64,000 bases of DNA from Lamellibrachia columna (GCA_963662155.1 OY759263.1:37815391-37879390); one strand, 5' to 3'; counted from the stretch's first letter, positions 22,322 to 55,950 are shown. The notes: generated by a model from the letters alone, not told the origin. Program-made: numbers and translations.

Positions 22322-24126
22322 GTGTTTCTATGCTTATGTAAGGAGTAAACAGAAAGTTCGAGATAAGGTTGGACCACAGGAAAACAACAGTGGAAACATA
22401 ATTTCAGACGGGTTTCAAATGGCAGAGGTCCTGAATGAGCATTTCAGCTCAGTTTTTACCACAGAAGATATCAGCTCACTTCCAGTTCCATTTAGTAAAT
22501 TTGAGGGCAATAAATAAGAACATTTAGGACAGTTATTTGTAACTCCTGAAATGATAACAAAGAAAATTGAGAAGATGAAAGATAATCAATCACCTAGAGT
22601 TGATGGGATACCACCAAAACTGCTTAAGGAAATTGTTCAGCAAATTAAATTAGTACACCACTTGCAAAAGTGCTTAACTTGTCACTAGAAGAAGGAATAG
22701 TTCCTTCAGAATGGAAAGAAGCAAACACCGCTATTTAAGAAGTGATCGAGGAACAAACCAGAAAATTACAGACCAGTGAGTTTAACATCAGTTGTATGTA
22801 AATTACTCGAAACATTAATTAGAGACCAAATGGTGGAATTCTTTGTAAAACATAAATTAATAAATACATCTCAACATGGGTTCCTAAAAGCAAGGTTATG
22901 TCTAACCAATCTCCTATGTTTTTTGGAAGAAATTACAAAGTGGGTTGATGACGGGTCACCAGTGGATATTGTCTATTTAGATTTTCAGAAAGCTTTCGAT
23001 AAAGTACCACATCAAAGATTGTTACTTAAACTAAAAGCCCATGGTATAGGTAATGATGTAATCAACTGGATAGAAAAGTGGCTTACACACAGACGATAGA
23101 GAGTAATAGTAGATGGTGAGATTTCAAACTGGAAATCTGTTTTGAGTGGGGTACCACAGGGATCAGTATTAGGCCCTATACTGTTTTTAATATATATATA
23201 AATGATTTGGAAGATGACATATCTAGCAAAGTACTCAAATTTGCAGATGACACAAAAGTATTCAGAAAGGTTACTAATGATACAGATAAACAAAGTTTAC
23301 AGGATGATCTAGATAAATTAGTTAAATGGTCAGAAAAATGGCAAATGTTATTCAATTTTGGGAAGTGTAAATGCATACACGACATGGAAACATGGACGAA
23401 GAATATAAAATGGGGGATGATGTACTAGGTAGAACCACACAAGAAAAGGACTTAGGAGTAACATTTAGTGCTGACATGAAAGTTTCAGAGCAATGTGGGA
23501 TTGCTGCTTCGAAAGGAAATCAAATTCTAGGGCTAATTAGGATAACTATCACGTATACGGAGAAACCGCTAATTGTACCCCTGTACAAAGCAATAGTTAG
23601 ACCACATTTGGAATATTGTATACAAGCATGGAGGCCGTATCGTAAGGACAAAGACAAGCTAGAAAAAATACAACAAAGACCAACTAAAATTATTCCAGAA
23701 TCGAGAGACCTTAGTTACGAAAGCCGCTTATTACAATGTGGTTTGACAACACTAGAGATCAGGAGACTAAGAGGACACCAAATAGAAGTGTTTAAAATAG
23801 TGAATGGTTATGAGGATGTTGATAGGAATATGTTCTTCAAACTTAAAGAAGGCAGTAGAACCAGAGGACACAAAGCAGCATCAGTTAAGGAGCAGTGTAG
23901 TTTGGAAATGAGAAAGTACTCTTTCTCACAGAGGGTGATAAATGAATGGAACAAACTGCCAATTGATTGTGTTAGTAGTGTGAATGTTTAAAAATAGAAT
24001 TGACAGATATCTGATAAGGGCGGGCTACACATAGATGAGAAAATTGTTGGACTCTTGATAAGCCAATGGCTTCCTTGTCCACTTGCTATCTGGAACTTGT
24101 TGTTTGGGATGGCAATCTTGTTAAAT
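22322..24126 (+). mobile_element. CR1-like LINE copy 4, inserted in the L2-like LINE
   Basis: Plus strand: linker [38 protein letters not shown] blocks PENYRPVSLTSVVCKLLET, VYLDFQKAFDKVPHQRLLLK, GVPQGSVLGPILFLIYI, then KFADDTKVFRKVTNDTDKQS (FADD box) and the C-terminal YCIQAWRPY / NEWNKLPIDCV segment, ending in gggatggcaatcttgttaaa (3' tail). It is the best-preserved RT of this family here, yet a stop (near 23097) and at least two frameshifts remain. No endonuclease: a 5'-truncated insertion. Confidence 0.9.
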
Positions 24127-24600
24127 CTACTTTCAAGGCACGCTTAAAAACTCATTTTTATCGACTCTTATTCTTGGCCAACATGGTAGTTCCTGCACTA
24201 ATTTATTGATCTTATTATGTATTAACATATTTATGTATTTATTATAACTTTATGTACATTATGTCAGTTATATATATTTAGTCTTATTTCTACATAATAT
24301 TAACACCATCGAGTGCTAATTATGATAATTATTTTAGTATATTTATTTACTGTACTTATCTGCATTTTATTAATGTTAATTCATATAATTTTAACTTATA
24401 TATATATATATTAAATTAATATATGATTATTGTTATATTTTATTACATTAGATATATTTTATATTCGTATTTTAACTAGATTGTATAATGTATTTGTAAA
24501 GAATTGCATGTTAATTTAGCAATTGTTTAACTATTTGTCTTGTCGAACAATTTAAAATTGGATCTGGCGCTATATCAAATAAAACATCATTATTGTTGCA
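24127..24600 (+). mobile_element. L2-like LINE, 3' end
   Basis: TFKARLKTHFYRLLFLA at 24131 is the typical C-terminus of L2-group RT proteins. After AT-rich 3' UTR the element ends with ggcgctatatcaaataaaac followed by atcattattgttg, which resembles the ggcgctatataaataaa ends of L2 elements. Together with 21740-22321 it forms one element split by the CR1-like copy. Confidence 0.8.
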
Positions 24601-25485
24601 GTGAAGTATAGCAAGAAGATATATGTAGGGAAGATAACCGAAATCAAAGGGTACACAGTTTTGGCTGTCTTGGGAAGCTACCGTTGGCCCAAACGTCGTG
24701 ATGTTCTATGGGTAGTTGCTAATGATGTATTGGCCAAATTAATCCCACCTGTTCCAACAGGCAGATCACAGCGTGCATTTAAGTTGTTCTGCAGTTGCTG
24801 AGATAGTTTCTCAGCTGTTATGATCAGTTGCAGGCTGATTTGGTGTTCAACATTATCCAAGTTAACTAAGCTCTTTTTGCGACACAAATAATGGTAAGAC
24901 CATTGAAATTGTTGTTGGGGAATAAAATATCAGTGTGGATTTGTAATAACAAAACTACTCTATCATCAATTAATGCAAAATGTTGCTGTAGTGAGCAGTG
25001 TTTGTTTTCTACATTATCAGCAATTATGATTTTGTTAGCACTAGAAGGAATCATGGAGATGTTTTCGAGTTTTGTATAATTCAAAATCTGCAATATTAAT
25101 TTGTGACAGATTGACTGTGTTCAGGTCATTCTCTATTTAAGTATATATTCTAACAAATCAATGAAAGGAAGAAGGTTACATTCATATGTGTTCTACGTTA
25201 TTCGTATATGGCAATGTAAATCGTAATATTCCATGATAATTGTACCATTTCATCGACACGTTTCTATAGTAGATGTTTTCACAAATGCTGTAGATGTCAC
25301 AGTATGATATTATAAATGATGTAGTATTTTATTATAGAGGATCGAAGGAACAGACCATCACGATTTGTTTAATCATTTTCATGCAATACACATTTATTTA
25401 AACATATCTGACCCTTTTTGATAATTTTGTATCAAGCATTCACTCGATAGTCCAAACTCTCAAAATCAATAAGCATTACTATACA

Positions 25486-25487
<2 letters not shown>
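24601..25487. other. Unassigned AT-rich stretch
   Basis: No recognised ORF or RNA gene. The passages 'attatgatcagttgcag' and 'gcaattatgattttgtt' are only loosely alike. Confidence 0.35.

Positions 25488-25530
<43 letters not shown>
25488..25530. repeat. (TA)n microsatellite
   Basis: About 21 perfect TA units. Confidence 0.95.
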
Positions 25531-25534
<4 letters not shown>

Positions 25535-27180
25535 TTGTCTACATTGTGCATGAACCATATACTGGCAAATCAGCAAGGGTGTGTTCTTTACGTTATCCAC
25601 AGGCATCTCGAGTTGAAAGCCACACCAGCAGCCACGATTTTCTGGTGTGACAACCATTGTTTCACAGCTCAAGACAAGGGTCCAATGCAAGACATCATAA
25701 GAAGATAAATGATATGGCTTCCTTGATTCAAAGATATGTGTTTAGAAAATGGACAACATTTTCCATTTCTCCTCATCAGCACAAAACACTCAGTTTGCTA
25801 GGGCACATCTCTGGCTGAAATTATGTGTACCTTAATTATTTTTTCTCATGCCATGGCGATGTTCTGAACTTCCACTACGCACTATTTTCTTTTCTTAAAC
25901 ATTATTTTTAAGTGTACAAAGTTTCAGTTGGTAAGATAAGGTGGTGGATAACGTAGGACACATTGAAGAAACTGGCTAAAATCATCATAGTTTGACTGAA
26001 TGGTACAATAAACTACAGGCTGATTGGATGAGAAGAACGACTGTTCCAAGAAGCTCAACATGTCTACTTCTGTAAGAAATAATTATTTTGTTATTATATT
26101 AAGTTCATATTTTTTCCATTTCTAAATTGGACTGGGGACATTTTCGGTAATTTCAACTACACGCAGTTAGCAAAATGGTATGCATTTGTTGGAATCTTGT
26201 TTTACCTCCCCTAGTTTTTCTCCAGAATCTTCAAATGTGTGAATGTACATGTGTAACTAAAAACAAGAATACATCAATAAATGCTTTACTATTTTGGATA
26301 TATTTGAAAGACTTAGAAAATACCCCCATTTTACAGCCAAGATTTTTACCTTGATGGGGTAAGCAGTGTGTGCAAAAGTGTTTATACTAACCATATCATC
26401 CAATACTATTATATAAAACTAATTATCTTATTATTTTAATTATATTAAGTTAAGTACCTAGTTCACTGTATATAATTGCTAGTGAATCTTGCCACACCAC
26501 AAGGCTTATAGTGCCTAATGGAACTGTTAACACCAGCATTCATTCATTGCAATATTTACTCAAAAATAAGTATTCAAACAACTGTGTTTGCATCAAGTTG
26601 ATAAAACAGAATTAGTTATTTAATAATTATATCCACGTTTTACTAGACAGACTATATATATATATATATGTTTGCATTTTAGTTTTTAAAATAATGTTAT
26701 GAAAACCAAATTTATTGCATCAAACCATCAAGTCTGCTTTATGTGCCAACGTTTAGAAAAAAGTTAAGAGCATTTGGGTAAACACTGATGCTTTCTTGCT
26801 GAACAAGTAACTCATCTTCTTAAATAAATGATAACTGAAGACAAAATAAGTTGCAATACTGGTCTCAAATGAGTGAAAAAATATAAAAACAACACATTCG
26901 TCATGTCACAACAATACTTTTATAAATGAAATATAAGAAGGGAGACTTACAATAGTGTATGTTAACAAAGTAGCAATATGTACAAAAAAGCAAATAAAAC
27001 TATTTCAAGTTGATGGTAGATTACACTGAAACACTGATAGTACAAAAACAACCAAGCATATGGGTGGACAATGGCAAAACATGTTGTATTGCAAATGTTA
27101 CAAAAAATTGGGACAAATTACCAACTTTTCACCACACCTGGATCAATCAGGAAAAGGGAATGGAAGAATTTCTAAGTGCT
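25531..27180. other. Unassigned AT-rich stretch
   Basis: No ORF with similarity and no repeat structure resolved, apart from a short (ta)n run at 26655-26668. Confidence 0.35.
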
Positions 27181-27189
27181 GGATGAACA

Positions 27190-27268
27190 AATACAATTCA
27201 TGTTCATTCTGTTGCAATACAATTCATGTTCATTCTGTTGCAATACAATTCATGTTCGTTCTGTTGCA
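27190..27268 (+). repeat. Three-copy 26-bp tandem repeat
   Basis: Unit caattcatgttcattctgtt plus gcaata, three times, the last diverged. Confidence 0.85.
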
Positions 27269-27378
27269 TCTGAAAGGAAATAAAAAGTGATATATAAATC
27301 AGCAGCTATACTTCATACTTAAACTATGTATACATGCAGTGAGCCGACAAAAGTACATACATTAACACAAGTTTACAG

Positions 27379-27379
<1 letters not shown>

Positions 27380-27451
<72 letters not shown>

Positions 27452-27478
27452 TATATATATATTATAGCTTACAGTATG
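27380..27478. repeat. (TA)n-rich microsatellite
   Basis: Long TA runs with interruptions, next to the left end of the TATATTGGACC element. Confidence 0.9.
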
Positions 27479-27489
27479 TATATGCATAT

Positions 27490-28750
27490 ATATAGGGGAA
27501 GGTCGGGTATATTGGACCATGGCCATATATACCTCACTACGGTACTAAATGCCAGATGCTGGAAGTTTTCCAAAACAAGTGCCTCAGGAAGATACTGCGA
27601 ATCTACTAGCCGAACAAAATCTCCAACACAGATCTCCATGAAAGAACAGGTATGCAGCCCATCTCTCTCTCGAGGTTAAACGCCGCAGATGGAAATGGAT
27701 CGGACACATCTGCAAAATGCCACTGACATCCATTCCAAGAGTGGCCATGCGCTGGACCCCTGGTGGCAAGAGAGCGAGGGGGAGACCCAAGGAGACGTTG
27801 AGGAGATCAGTAGAGCGGGAGATGAAGGCTCTCGGGTGGAGTTGGGGCCAGGTGACGAAGCTTGCAATGGACAGGCAACATTGGCGTTCTTTGGTGTCGG
27901 CCTTATGTATGATCCCGCACGAAGAGGATTAAGTAAGTAAGTAACGGTACCAAAGGTAACGTGGCTCCATCTTCCGACTGATTTTGACATAAAATGTGCA
28001 TCGAGAGTAAAAAATTATGGACTCTGCAAAGGTGAGCATATATAGTAGGTTTTTCACCTTCTGATATAATGTTAGTGTGTGTAAATAAAGTGATGTGGGA
28101 CAGTAGTTTGTAACACTTCAGCTAACCAAGGCACATGGGCAGTGAAATTAGTATTTAAATGTGATCCGCTATATTGAACCACCGTTCCGGTATATTGGAC
28201 AACTCGTATTGCGAGCTGTGACACCCCATCTGTGGGCAAACGTTGGGGGATGACAAGAAGATACTTGACGGCTAATATTGATACCTTCATTGAATAAAGT
28301 TCTTTACACTTTTTGTAGCCATAACAGCAATTTTATTAATGAATCCATTGATTACGCATTTGTGGGAATTTCAGATCATCATACAATGTATAAATGCTTG
28401 CAGGCACAGAGACTCGTGACATTTTGGTCGTTATTTCCTATGTCCCCATTTCCTAAACCAACCAGCAAAGAAAACAACGAAGAGATCCACTGAATTGACT
28501 ACCCGGTCCAATATAACGTAAAAGGTGGTCCAATATAGACGAATGGTCATCTATATTGGACCGGTATGTCATAATCCAAATTTCAGATTTTCCCTCAATT
28601 GCCTGGTCGAATAGTTGCCATATTGTACCTATTGGTGCCTATCACTGACGAGTTTCAAATTAAATAGTGGAAAGCACAACATTGATAGTTTCCTTTGATA
28701 TATATCGGGCCATGTTCATAAGTGGTCCAATATATATACATATATACAGT
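27490..28750. mobile_element. Putative DNA element with repeated TATATTGGACC motifs
   Basis: tatattggacc and its complement ggtccaatata recur at both ends and inside: 27508 (gtatattggaccatgg), 28170 and 28191 (diverged), 28503 and 28529 (ggtccaatata), 28551 (tatattggacc) and 28726 (ggtccaatatat). Inverted subterminal motifs next to TA-rich flanks suggest a cut-and-paste element without its transposase. The element must be older than the RTE-like LINE fragment inserted inside it. Confidence 0.45.
27546..27943 (+). mobile_element. RTE-like LINE, 3' end only, with target duplication
   Basis: Plus strand encodes, across frameshifts, the C-terminus RRRWKWIGHICKMPLTSIPR then VAMRWTPGGKRARGRPKETL and HWRSLVSALCMIPHEED. 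The tail is (agta)n. The 7-bp sequence acggtac flanks it on both sides (27539-27545 and 27944-27950), the expected target-site duplication of a 5'-truncated LINE. The family matches the element at 56783-57187/62966-63868. Confidence 0.88.
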
Positions 28751-28759
28751 AACACTAGT

Positions 28760-30303
28760 TAATGTGTGTGCATTTGTATCAGCACTGTTTTAATAAAATA
28801 AGGCTCCAGTAAATGTTTTCAAGGTATACCAATTTATCAAATGGCATCTAAATGTTTTAATTACAACTTTTTCTCGGCTGATAAATTAATAAGTTTTCAA
28901 TTTCAGCTCTGAGAAATGTTGGCAGGTTTTTTGTTTTTTAGAACTCAACAAATCATTTAAGAAGTCAGAGTTACAAAACATTAAAACTACTATTCATAAT
29001 AAAGAAGCAATATAAAAAATGACAAAGTCAGACTGATACTTAGATAACACAGCTAATAAAGCTCTGTGCATTAAAAAATGCAACACCCCCTATTAAATTT
29101 GTACTGTCTTGAACAACTATCTTTTTATCATCGAACTGAATAAAATACATGTATACATGTACAGTTATGGAATAGATAAGGAATCAACAATATTTCGTTA
29201 CGATCTGATTGACCAACAAGGCTGTAATGGGAATCGAAAATAATAACCTGGATCCGAGCTACCGAACACGCATATGAGTTGACAAGGAGTATAAAAGTTG
29301 ATTAATAACTGAAAACAACAATTTTAATAATTGTTCCACTTCGTCTTTCACCCGCTCTGAACACATAAATTCACGACACACATCTCCGGTACCACTTAAC
29401 ATTGATTCACTGTTTCATGTGCGGATGATGAATTAATATTTTTGCGTACCAAGTTTGAGTTGTGCATTTGGCATTATGATGCAATGGAAGTATGCCATTT
29501 CACCCCAGTTTATATTGGTGTTCCCTACTAAGCTGCATTTATGACTATACATTTGATTCTTATACGTGACGTATTTGTGAATCTCGATTGCAATTTTCAA
29601 ACTGCCTAAGCAAAGTCGCACACCAGTGGCAGTGCCACATCGTGGTCACTGCCATGGGCACGGACACAGCACACTGCTACTGCACTGGCCTTGCCTAGGC
29701 TATGCCTATGGTGATTGATGACATGCTGCAGTTCAAAACCGTTTCACCAATTGCAATGAATGGGGTTTACCTTTGGTACTAATGTAAGCATTTATTTAAT
29801 TGTACAAAAGTCATAGCGCCAGCACGTACCAGTTATAATTTCATGGCGACAACAAAATGCGAATGGAAAATGGTGGCGCCACCACACGGCAAAAAACAAC
29901 AACAAACAAATTGCTCGCCTAAATTAATTTGCCATATTTAGTTTACCTTGGATTGATGCTATGGATAGCCATGTGTCATGTTAGGCACTATTAGTTGTTA
30001 TTTCTCAGGGTGAATAATTCAGTGGCTGATTACTGTTTGCTTATGTGAAGTATATCCATATTTTTTGTCTATTAAATGTTTATTTTTTTCACTTGTCTTT
30101 GTTGTCTTGTTCACTGGTGTTACCATCATTCGCAAGCATTGAAAATATAGAGATTAAGGCCATGAACTAGACATGTGCCAGTTAGTTATCGGAAACCCCG
30201 CCAATCCATGACAACTTTTAGTAATTTTAACTGAATACAACTGCTTTTGAAATTTTTTAATTGGATACTTTGTTGGATAAATGTTAGAATATATCATGGT
30301 TAA
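28760..30303. other. Unassigned AT-rich stretch
   Basis: No supported gene. A minus-strand passage at 29433-29621 contains VTYKNQM, which chances to recall a DGK motif but has no matching splice context. Confidence 0.35.
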
Positions 30304-30307
30304 TTAG

Positions 30308-30478
30308 CAGACTTGTTGGCAAGTCACAAACTGGCAAGAGTCAAGTCACAAGTCAATGACCTGCAAGTCAAGTCAAGTATCTGACCTCCAAGTCAAGTTT
30401 CAAGTCACCTCTCTGAATTCCAAACCAAGTTACTAGCATTCACCATTCAAGTCACAAGTCAAGTCATGCCACTAGCAT
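30308..30478 (+). repeat. AAGTCAAGTC-type satellite block 1
   Basis: Irregular repeats of caagtcaagtc and aagtcacaagtc. A second block with the same start (ggcaagtcacaaactggcaa) lies at 30955-31131. Confidence 0.8.
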
Positions 30479-30949
30479 TTGCACTTCGTATTTAGTGAAA
30501 TATCAATGATAAACAGGTCAATTTATTAAAGATATTATTTATTACGATTAATGTTAATACGATACACATAAAGTGCATACTTACACGTAATATCAACACT
30601 CTAGGTTACAGTCATTATCATGGTGATGAAATGGTGTTAGTTGCAAAATGGTAATGATAGTAAACCCTGTTTAAATTAAGAAAAAGTTGTAATGATCATT
30701 ATGATCATATTATGACTATTGTATAACACTTAAAATTTAATCTCTCGCCATTAAATGTGACTTAGGAAATGTCATAGTTCACACAGCTAACAACTGGCTT
30801 GTGCAATTACGTTTCTGATAGGCAACACTCACTCTGTAATCAATATCAGACAGCAGGCCGGAGTGATTTCTAATTACACTTCAGAAAGATCAGATCCGAG
30901 AGCACTGCATCTCCAATGTACCTCCATCTTGGTGTGGACGCATAATAAT

Positions 30950-31131
30950 TAGACTTGGCAAGTCACAAACTGGCAAGTCAAGTCAGGTCACAAGTCAATG
31001 AACTCCAAGTCAAATCAAGTCTCAAGTCAAAGATGTCCCCGTCAAAGTCAAAATGTGCGACTCGAGTCATCTATGTGAATTCCAAAAAATTAAGTCAAAA
31101 TGTGACTCAAGTCAACAAGTCAAATTAGCAA
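30950..31131 (+). repeat. AAGTCAAGTC-type satellite block 2
   Basis: Same word composition and same leading segment as block 1, about 650 bp away. The two are probably copies of one element. It lies just past the 3' end of the DGK gene. Confidence 0.8.
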
Positions 31132-31226
31132 GCATGATTTGAATGGTTTTGTGTGCCGCATAAGATATGCTACCTAACATCCACAAACCTGAGATGCTAG
31201 TTTCAAGGGATTTATTATTATTATTA

Positions 31227-31232
31227 TTTATT
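31227..31232 (-). promoter_or_regulatory. Candidate poly(A) signal of the DGK gene
   Basis: AATAAA on the minus strand, about 285 bp after the DGK stop codon, within an ATT-repeat. Position is plausible but the repeat context makes it uncertain. Confidence 0.35.
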
Positions 31233-31514
31233 TTTCGTGAAAACAGTAGACATTTTGAAAAACAAAAAACATAGAAGATCAACAACAGTTCTGCACAGTT
31301 GTATTTTTCATCAAAATGGTGGCCAAAACATGGAATGACATCAACTGTTTCATACATATTATAATAAAAATTAAATACAGAATTAGCCAGCCTAGGCAAG
31401 CTATTACTTTTGATTTGCCAGAAAAGTAATAAATATCACCGCACTATTTTTACAATATGTATCTACTGAGTGAAAGAAGTACAATATGTCCATCATTTAA
31501 TTAACTTGCCTTTA

Positions 31515-52183
<20,669 letters not shown>

Positions 52184-52825
52184 CTGCAACATTAAAAACA
52201 AATGGTTGTATTCAACTACATTAATCTAGAACTTTAAATACATGGACCACTACAACGTTGACCACCCAACCCCATGAAATAGTAATACGCTGTAATACTG
52301 TCTACTAGTCATTTAATGCACTACCCATATCCCAGACCATAGTATTTTCTTTTGTTGTTCAGTATAGCAACAAAATGAACACAAACATAGCCCTTCATGG
52401 CAGATCATGCTAATATTAAATGATATGATTATCTTTATTAGTCAGTTTACTGACACTTGCCAGTCCTCGTTGGTTCACTGCATGCAGTTGTTGGCATAGG
52501 AACAGGCAGAACAACTTGTAGTAGTGAGAATAAGTCTTACAAATGTCAATGATTGATGTAATTACATGATAATACATATGTAACACTTGCAGTTTGTAAT
52601 GACAGTTGCAATACCTTTGTTAGAAAATGTATTTACACTTTGATATAAAACTACTTCTACAAAAAAATTTAACCAGATTATTGTAAATACTGATGTCTTC
52701 AACACTTTTTCATTGTAAACAAAGTGGCTGTAGGTCCATACTTTATACACATTCTTGTAATATTGTAAATACTGATGTCTTCAACACTTCTGCATTGCAT
52801 ATGGGCTTTAGTTTGAACTAGAAGT
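52184..52825. other. DGK intron, unassigned
   Basis: atattgtaaatactgatgtcttcaacact is duplicated (52678 and 52758, about 80 bp apart). No other feature. Confidence 0.4.
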
Positions 52826-53179
52826 GTGGGGGAGTTTACCGAATTAAATGTTATGGTAGAAGATACTGACCCTCACATAATTGGTATAACCGAATCATGG
52901 GCCAACAAAGACATATCAGATGCTGAATTAGGACTGACAGGATACGTAATGTGTAGGAGAGATCGAATAGGAAAAAGGGGAGGGGGAGTCATTTTATATA
53001 TTAAAGAATCTATTCAGGCTTACAAATTAAATTAGAAAGGAAGCAGATTGCGATGAAGCTGTCTGGTGTATTATAGTTACAGGAAATTCAACATTAACTA
53101 TTGGATTAGTTTACCAAAGTCCAAACATAAATGAAGAGGATAACACAAAAATGTAAAATGCTATAAAGGAAGTGCGTAA

Positions 53180-53316
53180 AAGTGTTTTTACATCAATGTA
53201 CATATGGTTAGTAGACTTTGTAATGTCTGTAACATATTGTTTATTCGTATGATTTGATGTACGCGAGTGCAACTAGAGTGCAACTCGCTGTTATCATAGG
53301 GAACTCATTTTAGCTG
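53180..53316 (+). repeat. Inverted-repeat arm, left, inside CR1-like copy 5
   Basis: gtgtttttacatcaatgtac, catatggttagtagactttg and agagtgcaactcgctgttat pair with the inverted sequence at 53788-53911. It replaces about 25 bp of LINE sequence. Confidence 0.75.
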
Positions 53317-53645
53317 TATTTTTACCATGAACACATACAATGGAAATCTCTAGACAGTACATAGAGTGAGGACCAACAGTTTCTATTTTTAATACAGGAT
53401 AGGTACAAGCAAACTATGTGGAGGGTTTATAGGCGTACCAGAAAGGATGAAGACTACCGGTACACAAATTACAAAGAGGCACTTAATGCAGCTACGAATG
53501 AAATTAGACAATCTAAAAGAAACTATGAGCAAAAATTAGCATGTAACATAAAAAATGACAGCAAGAGATTTTATGTATATGTCAGGAGTAAACAAAACGT
53601 ACAAGACAAGGCTGGACCATTAGAGGACAGTGCTGGAAATATAAT

Positions 53646-54614
53646 TTTGCAAGCCTGCGTCTTGCATCATTAAATTGAAACTCCATAATAAATCAGACTG
53701 AAACAGCTATTATAAACCGACATGCATGTGTGAGTAAAATGGTATCTCGTTTAATTAATAATAAGTATGGGACGCCGAAGCACACCTAGCTAAAATGAGC
53801 TCCACATGGTAACAGCGAGTTGCACTCTAGGGGCGTACATCAAATCATACGGATAAACAATATATTACAGACAAAGTTTACTAACCATATGTACATTCAT
53901 GTAAAAACACTGATCCCCTATACATAAAGTATGTACACACAGAAAACATATTTTTAATGATGTACATGCACACACACACACATATATAGACCACTAACAC
54001 ATCATGCAGAGGAGGCCCAACTTTGCCCCACTAAGTAGTAGTGTACTCAGCTAACCCCCACTAAAAACCTTGTGAACACAGCTGATGATTCAGCGAAGAG
54101 GGGAAAAGCATTTAATGCAAAACTCTCTGTACCAATCTGGACAGAAAAAAGCGCAAAAAACTCTAAAACCTCTGTGTGCCACCTCTTAGCAAGTACTGTT
54201 TCACAATGAACCTACGCGTGTATACAATGTGACATATTTAGAAAGGAAACATTTGATGTAATATTAGCGAGGGTGGGTGGGATTTCAAATTTGCGCACAA
54301 TTGTTGTCATTAACTGGATCAGTGCTGAGAAACAACTGGCTCCACAACCCGCACAGCTCTCCCGCCTTAAGCCGTATCACTTTCGACCAATCACTGGGCT
54401 GATAACAGGCACGTGACCCAACTGGTCTTGCAAACCCGATCAGCACCTCCTTTCGATTAAAAGTCTTAATGGCATGGCTTGCATAGCTAATACAGGAGGG
54501 AGCGCCACTAATACTTTAACACCACCCAGCCAGCCTCGCTCTATTGCTCAGTGGACAACAACTACGCTCGCATAAAGTTATTTCATCATTTGGACAAAAT
54601 TGCATATCATATGG
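53646..54614. mobile_element. ~970-bp insertion in CR1-like copy 5
   Basis: LINE text stops after gctggaaatataat and resumes at ttttaatggtggaag, exactly as the uninterrupted copy at 12286-13985 reads. The insert has no protein-coding similarity. Its 53788-53911 part is the inverted partner of 53180-53316. Ends and target duplication are unresolved. Confidence 0.65.
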
Positions 54615-55329
54615 TTTTTAATGGTGGAAGACCTAAATGGATACTTCAGTTCAGTGTTTAACAAAGAGGATATTACAGTAGTTCATTACCAGTTCCAGAT
54701 CCTAAATTTCAGGAGGCTAAATCAGACTATTTAAGGCAGTTAATTGTAACTCCAGAAATGGTAGCTACGAAAATAAAGGCAATTAAGGACAATAAGTCAC
54801 CTGGAGTGGATGGAATTCCTCCAAAACTACTAATGGAAACAGTAGAACAAATTAGTATACCACTTGCAAGAGTGTTCAACTTGTCATTGAAAGAGGGAGC
54901 GGTCCCCTTTGAATGGAAAGAAGCAAAGATCATGCCATTATTTAAAAAGGGTTCGAGAAATAAGTCAAAGAATTACAGACCAGTGACTTTAACATCAGTG
55001 ATTTGTAAATTATTAGAAAGGTTAATTAAAGACTATATGGTGGACTTCCTTGTTTAACAAATATGTTGTTTTTTGGAAGAAATCACTAAGTGGATAGACG
55101 AGGGATATAATATCTACTAGTGACCAGTAGATATTATACTTAGATTTTCAGAAAGCTTTTGACAAAGTGCCACATCAAAGATTACTACTTAAATTAATTA
55201 CCCACGGTATCGGGATGGCAAGCGTGTTGTAGTAGATGGAGAAGTTATAAACTGGAAATCAGTTTTGAGAGGGGTACAACAAGGATTAGTATTACGACCT
55301 TTATTATTTTTAATACGACCTTATATAAT

Positions 55330-55693
55330 TAAAATATATATATATCTTAATATATATATATGACATATATATATATATATGACATATATATACACATATA
55401 TATATATATCAATGACTTGGATGATAATATAACAATATCATATTATATATGTTATATTATCATATAATATATATATATATATATATATATCGTTGTTTAT
55501 CACCTTCATTGTTAACCCTTCTTGACACTTTTGTGTCATCTGCAAAATTCAGATATATATATATATTGATATATATATATATATATTCATATATATCAAT
55601 GACTTGAACGATAATATAACAAGCAACGTACTAAAATTTGCAGATGACACAAAAGTGTTAAGAAGCCATGGTTAACAATTTCATTATATATAT

Positions 55694-55739
<46 letters not shown>

Positions 55740-55950
55740 TGTTGTTTATCACCTTCATTGTTAACCCTTCTTAAAATTGTTGTGTCATCTGCAAATTTCA
55801 GATATATATATTGATATATACATATATATATATATATTATATATATATATATATCAATGACTTGGACGATAATATAATAAGCAACGTACTGAAATTTGCA
55901 GATGACACAAAAGTGTTAATAAGGGTTAACAATGAAGGTGATAAACAATG
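55330..55950. repeat. Alternating-orientation array of LINE FADD segment with (TA)n
   Basis: Segments of one LINE region alternate in orientation, separated by TA runs: plus 55408-55433 (with a 13-bp inverted echo at 55451-55463), minus 55491-55553, plus 55596-55680, minus 55740-55801, plus 55852-55950. Landmarks are tatcaatgacttgg and aaatttgcagatgacacaaa (plus), and tttgtgtcatctgcaaa and gttgtttatcaccttcattg (minus). Confidence 0.85.

Noticed and set aside
29433..29621. Minus-strand ORF with VTYKNQM, considered as the DGK terminal exon
   Set aside because: No proper acceptor in phase and the rest does not match; the real terminal exon, with MHHNQVQMLMAPP and a stop, is at 31515-31604.
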